From the NCBI GenBank assembly GCA_003230195.1, contig QIHH01000252.1:1-13047 (forward strand): 13,047 bases of DNA. The letters run 5' to 3'. The position numbers and the translations under genes are program-made. The notes under the pieces were generated by a model. The model ran no database searches and was not told the origin of the DNA. It was given only the letters and a program-made list of their open reading frames with translations. Shown here one piece after another: positions 7,526 through 13,047 of the stretch (the stretch's first letter is position 1; every line of letters starts with the position of its first letter). This DNA is from Gammaproteobacteria bacterium. GTDB taxonomy: Bacteria > Pseudomonadota > Gammaproteobacteria > SZUA-140.

Positions 7526-7636
7526 TTTTTACCATCTCCCTGATTTTTAATTATTTCAGCTCTTCTTGTCGTGGTTTTTTCAGATACTGATAAGGTTTTG
7601 CTCTTCGTTTAATTGAACGTGATTCTATCTAGGCGC

Positions 7637-7667
7637 TTCGCTAGGAGTCTAATTACTGACTAGCGAA
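7637..7667. repeat. Inverted repeat over the stop codon of the FKBP gene
   Basis: TTCGCTAG (7637-7644) and CTAGCGAA (7660-7667) form a perfect 8-bp inverted repeat with a 15-base loop, in the gap between two convergent genes. The right arm contains the FKBP stop codon. There is no T-run after the stem on either strand, so it is not a standard intrinsic terminator, but it could protect the 3' end. The rest of 7526-7659 shows nothing further. Confidence 0.4.
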
Positions 7668-8112
7668 TATTCAGCAGTTCGACATCAAACACCAGCGTTG
7701 CATTCGGCGGAATAGAGCCACCAGCACCCCGTGCGCCATAACCGAGCGACGACGGAATGGTTAAGCTGCGCTGCCCACCAACTCTCATTCCTGCCACGCC
7801 CTCGTCCCATCCTTGAATCACCCGCCCGGCACCAAGTTTAAAGCCAAATGGCTGGCCACGGTCACGCGAGCTATCAAATTTTTTCCCTTTGTTGTTCGTA
7901 ACCGATTTATCATAAAGCCAACCGGTGTAATGAACCGAGATCATATCCCCTCTGGCTGCCTCTGCGCCATCGCCGATCTTCACATCCTTTTTAATCAGAA
8001 TAGAGACGCTCTCTGAGGTATTAGTTGCCGGAGCTTGTTCTGAACAACCACTGAGTGCAGCCAATGCGGCAAACAAAATGACTAGGGGTAGAAAAATAAA
8101 ATGTCGCTTCAT
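7660..8112 (-). CDS. FKBP-type peptidyl-prolyl cis-trans isomerase lipoprotein
   Basis: A 150-aa protein that starts with a lipoprotein signal (MKRHF, hydrophobic 5-20, lipobox LSGC with Cys23), so it is a membrane-anchored periplasmic foldase. Residues about 37-150 are one complete FKBP domain with the usual active-site residues: HYTGWL at 61-66, FDSSRDRGQPF at 79-89, VIQGWDEG at 98-105, LGYG at 123-126, and the closing strand LVFDVELL. It catalyses cis-trans isomerisation of X-Pro bonds. The start is backed by TAGGAGA at 8128-8122, nine bases before the ATG. It is divergent from the RIO kinase gene, with 165 bases between, and convergent with the membrane-protein gene. The insert NNKGKK between the two beta strands matches the class seen in bacterial single-domain FKBPs. 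The domain assignment is very secure; the exact client proteins are unknown. Confidence 0.93.
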   Translation of the reverse strand: MKRHFIFLPLVILFAALAALSGCSEQAPATNTSESVSILIKKDVKIGDGAEAARGDMISVHYTGWLYDKSVTNNKGKKFDSSRDRGQPFGFKLGAGRVIQGWDEGVAGMRVGGQRSLTIPSSLGYGARGAGGSIPPNATLVFDVELLNIR

Positions 8113-8180
8113 GATTGGCTATCTCCTAAAACAGAAAGGGAAAGCGTACCAATTACACCTCCCCTGTTTTTGATATGACT

Positions 8181-8209
8181 ATTGTGGCTAACTCACCTGA
8201 TGGATTCAA
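8181..8209 (-). promoter_or_regulatory. Candidate promoter for the FKBP gene
   Basis: On the minus strand TTGAAT (8209-8204) and CACAAT (8186-8181), each 4/6 to consensus, are exactly 17 bases apart, about 70 bases upstream of the FKBP ATG. The match is modest. Confidence 0.35.
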
Positions 8210-8240
8210 TAAGAACCACCTAATTTCAACGGCTATCCGC

Positions 8241-8246
8241 TATAAT
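8241..8246 (+). promoter_or_regulatory. -10 box (TATAAT) for the RIO kinase gene
   Basis: A perfect TATAAT lies 31 bases before the kinase ATG, predicting transcription start near 8252. No good -35 is seen 17 bases upstream (ACCTAA), so an activator may help. The short leader has an inverted repeat CTCTA (8252-8256) and TAGAG (8269-8273) that covers the only weak Shine-Dalgarno-like GAG. Confidence 0.5.
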
Positions 8247-8277
8247 GCACTCTCTAGCTAGTTAGATGTAGAGTTCA

Positions 8278-9132
8278 ATGAAAATACCCAAAAGATTACA
8301 CCCGCTACTCAACGATGGCCTGATCGATGAGGTGATCTGCCAGTTGCAGAGCGGCAAAGAGGCGCAGGTTTACATGGTGCGCTGCGGCGAGGCGGTGCGT
8401 TGTGCAAAGGTCTATAAAGAGGCCAATAAGCGCAGCTTCAAGCAGGCAGTGCAATACCAAGAGGGGCGCACGGGGCGCAATAGTCGGCGTAACCGCGCGA
8501 TGCAGAAGCGTTCTAATTTCGGCCAAAAAGAGAGTGAAAAAGCGTGGCTGAGTGCCGAGGTCGATGCGCTCTACCAACTCGCAGCGGCCGGTGTACGTGT
8601 GCCTAAACCCTACGGCTTTGTTGATGGCGTACTACTCATGGAGCTGGTTACCGATGGTGAAGGCCACGCAGCACCAAGACTTGCTGAAGTCGAATTTAAC
8701 GAGGAACTGGCGCTGGAATATCACGGACGACTAATGCGAGATATCGTACGGATGCTCTGCGCCGGCCTAGTACACGGCGATCTATCTGAGTTTAATGTGC
8801 TGGTCGATAAAGACGGCCCAGTAATCATTGATCTACCGCAGGCGGTCAATGCGGCGGGGAATAACAATGCAGCGATGATTTTAAAGCGTGATGTGAACAA
8901 TATTAGCGATTTCTTTGCGCGCTTCGCCCCGACGCTTGCCAGCACCACTTATGGCAAGGAAATCTGGCATCTCTACGAAAAAGGCAGCCTTACCCCTGAA
9001 AGCGAGCTTACCGGTCATTTTATCGAGAGCACTATCGCCGCCGATGTTGACGATGTGATGAAGGTAATCGATGCCGCGGCTGAAGAAGAATTTGAGCGTC
9101 GGCGGCGAGCAGAGGAAGCGAGCAATACTTAG
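8278..9132 (+). CDS. RIO-family atypical serine protein kinase
   Basis: A 284-aa protein with the RIO fold. The nucleotide-binding loop is at LQSGKEAQVY (23-32), the ATP-binding Lys in CAKVYK (Lys44), and the RIO-specific insertion after it is rich in Arg/Lys/Asn (50-83). The catalytic loop HGDLSEFNVL has Asp168 and Asn173, and the metal-binding motif IDLPQAV has Asp185. All catalytic residues are present. Residues 190-284 add a C-terminal extension ending in a charged EEEFERRRR helix. Bacterial RIO kinases of this type (as in pseudomonads) phosphorylate Ser; their cellular targets are poorly known, and the archaeal/eukaryotic relatives act in small-subunit ribosome maturation. The gene appears monocistronic: divergent from FKBP upstream, and its stop codon lies one base before the MITE at 9134. 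The Shine-Dalgarno is weak. Confidence 0.93.
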   Translation: MKIPKRLHPLLNDGLIDEVICQLQSGKEAQVYMVRCGEAVRCAKVYKEANKRSFKQAVQYQEGRTGRNSRRNRAMQKRSNFGQKESEKAWLSAEVDALYQLAAAGVRVPKPYGFVDGVLLMELVTDGEGHAAPRLAEVEFNEELALEYHGRLMRDIVRMLCAGLVHGDLSEFNVLVDKDGPVIIDLPQAVNAAGNNNAAMILKRDVNNISDFFARFAPTLASTTYGKEIWHLYEKGSLTPESELTGHFIESTIAADVDDVMKVIDAAAEEEFERRRRAEEASNT

Positions 9133-9133
9133 C

Positions 9134-9271
9134 GAGACCTTTGCACGAGTCTATTTTCCGCTCCAGCCGCGTTATAAATGATCTCAAAATAGTCATTTAC
9201 TTAGTGTAAACTCCTTTTTTCGATCATTTATGCCTTGCTGGAACGAAAACTAGCTCTTGTGCAAAGGTCTC
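9134..9271 (-). mobile_element. MITE-like palindromic element, copy 2 (138 bp, inverted)
   Basis: It runs from GAGACCTTTGCACGAG to CTTGTGCAAAGGTCTC and matches the reverse complement of the 1285-1423 element with seven substitutions and one missing base. It begins one base after the RIO kinase stop codon and ends 19 bases before the smc stop codon, filling the gap between two convergent genes. TTAG occurs on both sides (9129-9132 and 9274-9277), a possible target duplication, although it is offset by one and two bases from the repeat ends. Its long hairpin could act as a terminator or 3'-end structure for both genes. Confidence 0.82.
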
Positions 9272-9278
9272 AGTTAGT

Positions 9279-9300
9279 CAAAAAGAGCCGCTAAACGGCT
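9279..9300 (-). terminator. Intrinsic terminator overlapping the smc stop codon
   Basis: On the minus strand AGCCG, loop TTTAG, CGGCT forms a five-pair stem (9300-9286), followed by C and five Ts (9284-9280). The TAG stop of smc sits in the loop. The stem is short, so termination may be partial and helped by the MITE hairpin just beyond. Confidence 0.5.
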
Positions 9301-12300
9301 TCCACCAGCTGCATCGCTTCCGCCACATCTACCGCCACCAGACGTGAAACCCCAGGCTCATGCATGGTGACACCGACCAGCTGGTTGGAAATCTCCATCG
9401 TGATTTTATTATGAGTGATAAAGATAAACTGCACTCGATCTGACATCTCTTTAACCATCTGGCTAAAACGAATAGTGTTGTTGTCATCAAGCGGGGCATC
9501 AACCTCATCGAGAATACAGAACGGCGCGGGATTAAGCTCAAAGATGGCGAAGACCATCGCCACCGCAGTCAATGCCTTTTCCCCCCCCGAAAGCAGGTGA
9601 ATACTGCTGTTACGCTTGCCCGGTGGATGGGCCATGATGGTCACGCCGGCATCCAACACATCCTCACCGGTCATCTCCAGGCGAGCACTACCGCCACCGA
9701 AGAGACGCGGAAAAAGCTCCTGCAATTTCTCATTCACCTTCTCAAAGGTATCTTTAAAACGGGTGCGGGTTTCGTGATCAATTTTACGAATGGCACTTTC
9801 CAGTGTCTCAAGTGCCTCGGTAAGATCAGCCAGCTGCGAGTCGAGGTAGCTTTTACGCTCCGATTGCTCAGTGTACTCTTCAATCGCAGCGAGGTTGATT
9901 GCGCCCAGACGCTGGATGCGACGTTCCATCTCTTCCGCCTGCTTCGCCCACTCAGCCTCATTCGCCTGTTCAGGCATCTCTTCGAGCAGCTGCGCTAATT
10001 CATATTGTGATTCTTCGATCTGCTCCAGCAGAGTTTGACAACGTACCTTGATCTCCTGCCACGCCATACGCATCTGTTCCAGTTCAGAACGGATCGCCAG
10101 TATCAACTGCTCAATCTCGCTACGACGACTGCCGAGCTGACGCAGCTGGTGGTCGCACGCTTCAACCTGGCGGCGTACTTCAGCCAGCTCACCTTCCACC
10201 AGCAGACGCCTTTCCAAAAATTCTTCCAGCTCCATTTTGCTGCTCTCAAGCGGTTCAACCCCATCTTCTAATGCGCTGATCAACTCTTCACGGCGGCGCT
10301 CAAGGTTACCCATCTGGCGTTGCATCCGCTCAGTACTGGTGGTCAATGTGCCCAACTGGGTACGCATCGAGTCGATTTTCAACATAAATTCACGTGCGGT
10401 ATCACGATCAGTCTGTGCCTGCTGACGACGCTCATCTAGCATCGCACTCAATTCTTCGCGCTGATCAGCCAACAGAATGCGCTGTTCCTGATGCTCCATC
10501 ATTTCTGCGATCATCAATTCCAGACGCTCACGTGCCACCACCAGCTCTTCGCACCCCTTTTCATTATGCGCAAGAATCTCTTCAATCTCTTCCTGCAAGC
10601 GATGCTTTCTCGCCTCAACCTGCTCCAGACGGGCGTTCTTGCTGCTCAGCTGTGATCGTACCTCAGCATTTTTATGTGCGGCCTGATTAATATTACGCTG
10701 CAAAGTTTCACGCTGCTCTTCCAGTGCCGCCAGCTTAAACTGCCCCTCTTCAAGCGCTTGCTCAAGCTGACAAAGATGCTCATCAGCCTCATCTAATTTC
10801 TTTGAAACAAGCTTAAGCTCTTGTTCTCTAACAAGTACACTTCCTTCTTCGTCACCTCCTCGAACCACGCGCAACCAATTTGGGCCGACCCAGATGCCGT
10901 CACGGGTCACCACTGACTCATGCGCTTCTAGCTGCGTGCGAAGTGCCAGTGCATCTTCCATGGTGCCAACCGCGTAGATACCGGCGAATAGTCCATCTAG
11001 TGCCCAGGTCGCCTCAACCTTGCTGGCCAACAACATACCGACCGGTCTGGACGTCGCATTGGATTTAGCCTGAGTATCAAAAATACTCAACGTCCCCTGT
11101 TGCAATGAGGCTAGGCGATCGGTAACACACTCAACACCCGCCACACAAAGCGCTTCAATATTTTGACCCAGCGCAGTTTCAACCGCACGCTCCCAACCGT
11201 TTTCCACATTAAGAGTTTCAGCGAGACGACGCATACCATCAAGATCATGCTCTTCCAACCAGCTGGTTACCGCCCCTGCCTGCTTGCCGAGTGCAGCTTT
11301 TTGCAACGCATCAAGCGAGGCGTACTGCTTCTGTAACTCAACCAAGTGACTACGTGCATCCACCAGTTCACGGGTTGTGCCACTATTGGTTTCACGCTGC
11401 TGGGAAATCTCACTCAGCAGGCCATGCACTTCCTGTTGCAGCCCTTCCAACTGTGCACTGCTCTCGGCAGATTGCTCGCTGAGAGTTACAACCTCTTCTT
11501 TGAGGTCACCACCGGCATCAAGGCCATGGTGCTCCTCTTCCTGGCGCTGCAAACGTTTCTGCTGACGTGCCATATCTTCTTCAAGATGGATAATACGGGT
11601 ACGCTCAACCTCAGATTGCTGGGTCTTGGCCGCCACCGCACTATTAAATGATTCCCACTCTTCCTGCCAGTTACGCTGGCTCTCTTCAATCTCACGTAGC
11701 GCTTCTGTCGAAATCTTCGCCTGCGCCTCTGCAGTCTCAAACTGCGGGTCACAGGTCTCTAGCGAGGCATTGATCTCTTCGATCTGACGCTGATCATGCT
11801 CGATATGTACCTTACCTTCGGTCAGGGTCTGAATCGCCTTCTCAAGCTCTAGCTGATTCTCTTCACGCTTTTCCTGCATGTGCTGAATACTTTGCTCAAC
11901 ACGTGCGATATCTGCGCCAATACTATAGAACTGTCCCTGCACTTGATTGAAGTGCTCATTCGCTTCGCTATGCGCGAGACGCTGCTTCTCAATCTCAGTG
12001 TCAATGGCGCACTGCTCAGCCAGCTGCCCTTCAAGTGCAGTCTCACGGCCTTGGATCGCCTGATCTTTCAGTTGCACCTCACCATCAAGCCCCTGATAGC
12101 GTAACGCCAACAGCTGCGCTTTGACTAAACGCTCTTCTTCCTTAAGCGCTTTATACTTCTCAGCAGTCTTAGCCTGGCGCTGCAATGTCTGCAGTCGTTT
12201 ATCAAGTTCACCTACCAAGTCTTCGATTCGACTCATATTTTCTTTCGTATGGCGAATCCGTGTCTCCGTTTCACGACGACGCTCTTTATATTTGGAAATA

Positions 12301-12806
12301 CCAGCCGCCTCTTCAAGAAATGCACGCAACTCTTCCGGCTTTGCTTCTATCAGGCGCGTGATCATCCCCTGCTCGATGATAGAATAGCTACGCGGTCCCA
12401 GACCCGTACCTAGAAAAACATCAGTAATGTCACGACGGCGGCACTTGGTACCATTCAAAAAATAGTTGGATTTACCTTCGCGATTAATCTGTCGCTTAAC
12501 CGATAATTCAGCATATTTGGCGTATTCACCACCCAGCCGTCCCTGGGAGTTGTTAAATACTAACTCAACCATCGCCGCACCAACCGGCTTACGCCCCGAT
12601 GAGCCGTTAAATATGACGTCCGCAAGCGAATCACCACGCAGGTTTTTGGCCGAACTTTCGCCCATCACCCAGCGTACTGCGTCGATCACGTTTGATTTAC
12701 CACAACCATTTGGTCCAACAACACCGATCAACTGACTAGGCAGTTCCAAGGTGGTGGGATCGACAAATGATTTAAAACCGGCGAGTTTAATTTTCTGCAA
12801 CTGCAT
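9291..12806 (-). CDS. smc: Chromosome segregation protein SMC
   Basis: A 1171-aa full-length SMC, the ATPase of the SMC-ScpAB condensin that folds and segregates the chromosome. The N-terminal head has MQLQKIKLAGFKSFVDPT and Walker A GPNGCGKS at 31-38. Long heptad-rich coiled coils span about 170-505 and 660-1000 and flank the hinge (about 510-655, Gly-rich). The C-terminal head has the signature LLSGGEK (Ser1073) and Walker B CILDEVDAP (Asp1100, Glu1101), then a D-loop and the switch His in FITHN. The frame stays open upstream to ATG 12875, but the extra 23 residues are not SMC-like, and the conserved family start is the ATG at 12806; no strong Shine-Dalgarno is seen at either. In many gammaproteobacteria zipA and ligA follow smc, but here the gene ends at a terminator and a MITE. 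A run of eight Gs encodes part of the signature motif. Confidence 0.96.
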   Translation of the reverse strand: MQLQKIKLAGFKSFVDPTTLELPSQLIGVVGPNGCGKSNVIDAVRWVMGESSAKNLRGDSLADVIFNGSSGRKPVGAAMVELVFNNSQGRLGGEYAKYAELSVKRQINREGKSNYFLNGTKCRRRDITDVFLGTGLGPRSYSIIEQGMITRLIEAKPEELRAFLEEAAGISKYKERRRETETRIRHTKENMSRIEDLVGELDKRLQTLQRQAKTAEKYKALKEEERLVKAQLLALRYQGLDGEVQLKDQAIQGRETALEGQLAEQCAIDTEIEKQRLAHSEANEHFNQVQGQFYSIGADIARVEQSIQHMQEKREENQLELEKAIQTLTEGKVHIEHDQRQIEEINASLETCDPQFETAEAQAKISTEALREIEESQRNWQEEWESFNSAVAAKTQQSEVERTRIIHLEEDMARQQKRLQRQEEEHHGLDAGGDLKEEVVTLSEQSAESSAQLEGLQQEVHGLLSEISQQRETNSGTTRELVDARSHLVELQKQYASLDALQKAALGKQAGAVTSWLEEHDLDGMRRLAETLNVENGWERAVETALGQNIEALCVAGVECVTDRLASLQQGTLSIFDTQAKSNATSRPVGMLLASKVEATWALDGLFAGIYAVGTMEDALALRTQLEAHESVVTRDGIWVGPNWLRVVRGGDEEGSVLVREQELKLVSKKLDEADEHLCQLEQALEEGQFKLAALEEQRETLQRNINQAAHKNAEVRSQLSSKNARLEQVEARKHRLQEEIEEILAHNEKGCEELVVARERLELMIAEMMEHQEQRILLADQREELSAMLDERRQQAQTDRDTAREFMLKIDSMRTQLGTLTTSTERMQRQMGNLERRREELISALEDGVEPLESSKMELEEFLERRLLVEGELAEVRRQVEACDHQLRQLGSRRSEIEQLILAIRSELEQMRMAWQEIKVRCQTLLEQIEESQYELAQLLEEMPEQANEAEWAKQAEEMERRIQRLGAINLAAIEEYTEQSERKSYLDSQLADLTEALETLESAIRKIDHETRTRFKDTFEKVNEKLQELFPRLFGGGSARLEMTGEDVLDAGVTIMAHPPGKRNSSIHLLSGGEKALTAVAMVFAIFELNPAPFCILDEVDAPLDDNNTIRFSQMVKEMSDRVQFIFITHNKITMEISNQLVGVTMHEPGVSRLVAVDVAEAMQLVEAV

Positions 12807-13047
12807 GGCAGAGGAAGATACATGATAATGGCCACGTAAGACAAGCCTGAAATTTCTTAATTTTGCACTAAACAAGATCCTGAATTGATTATCTGTTATT
12901 TTATCCGTTCTGATAACCTTATTTTAATTAAAGGAGCAACACCGGGCATTCACCACAGCACAATAAATTATAAAATATACTTATATTTACAATAGGTTAA
13001 TGGATATTATTAGAATTTACTGTACAAAAATGCACCGAAAGATAGCC
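12807..13047. other. AT-rich region upstream of smc
   Basis: No gene is supported here on either strand. It should hold the smc promoter. On the minus strand a perfect TATAAT lies at 12972-12967, but its best -35 (TTGTAA, 12992-12987) is only 14 bases away. A second -10-like TAAAAT, in the GATAAAATAAC stretch near 12900, lacks a good -35. Neither is convincing. Confidence 0.4.

Noticed and set aside
9597..9998. A 133-codon open frame antisense to smc
   Set aside because: It is a shadow of the smc coding strand; the SMC frame has clear family motifs throughout.
12807..12875. Upstream extension of smc to ATG 12875
   Set aside because: The 23 extra residues do not resemble SMC, and the family start motif begins at the ATG at 12806.
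1..13047. CRISPR arrays, tRNA or rRNA genes, or a phage-defence cassette
   Set aside because: No regularly spaced repeats, no tRNA or rRNA sequence features and no defence-type domains were recognised by eye on either strand.

Overview
The window looks like chromosomal DNA of a gammaproteobacterium outside the Enterobacterales. It carries a full-length smc (not mukB), the start of an htpX-type membrane protease gene, a bacterial RIO-type kinase and an FKBP lipoprotein. Base composition appears moderate and Shine-Dalgarno and sigma-70 elements look ordinary. The exact taxon cannot be read from the sequence.

Layout: (1) Positions 1-56 hold the first 18 codons of htpX on the minus strand, running off the window, with a strong promoter behind it. 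(2) Positions 338-1186 encode a His-rich lipoprotein that resembles the two ends of a CzcB/CusB-type metal-efflux adaptor, but with the middle of the protein missing and no pump gene beside it. (3) Positions 1187-1603 have no gene. They hold a 139-bp palindromic MITE-like element, apparently nested in the remains of an older element with related ends. (4) Positions 1604-7525 are a probable same-strand operon: a 1143-aa fusion of a GMC/cholesterol-oxidase-like flavoenzyme with an alpha/beta hydrolase that has a Cys nucleophile; a PhoD-like metallophosphoesterase; and a four-helix membrane protein whose 5' end seems frameshifted. (5) An FKBP-type peptidyl-prolyl isomerase lipoprotein (minus) and a RIO-family kinase (plus) are divergently transcribed. 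(6) A second, inverted copy of the MITE (138 bp) sits between the convergent ends of the RIO kinase gene and smc. (7) smc fills 9291-12806 on the minus strand, followed by an AT-rich upstream region.

How the genes may work together: the 1604-7525 group is the accessory part. Close spacing and shared strand suggest a cytoplasmic or membrane-proximal pathway in which a hydrophobic alcohol or sterol-like/lipid substrate is oxidised and hydrolysed or acyl-transferred by the fusion enzyme, and a phosphoester is cut by the PhoD-like protein. The substrate is unknown. The flanking htpX, FKBP, RIO kinase and smc genes are housekeeping or stress genes. The two inverted MITE copies bracket the whole 1.4-9.1 kb segment.
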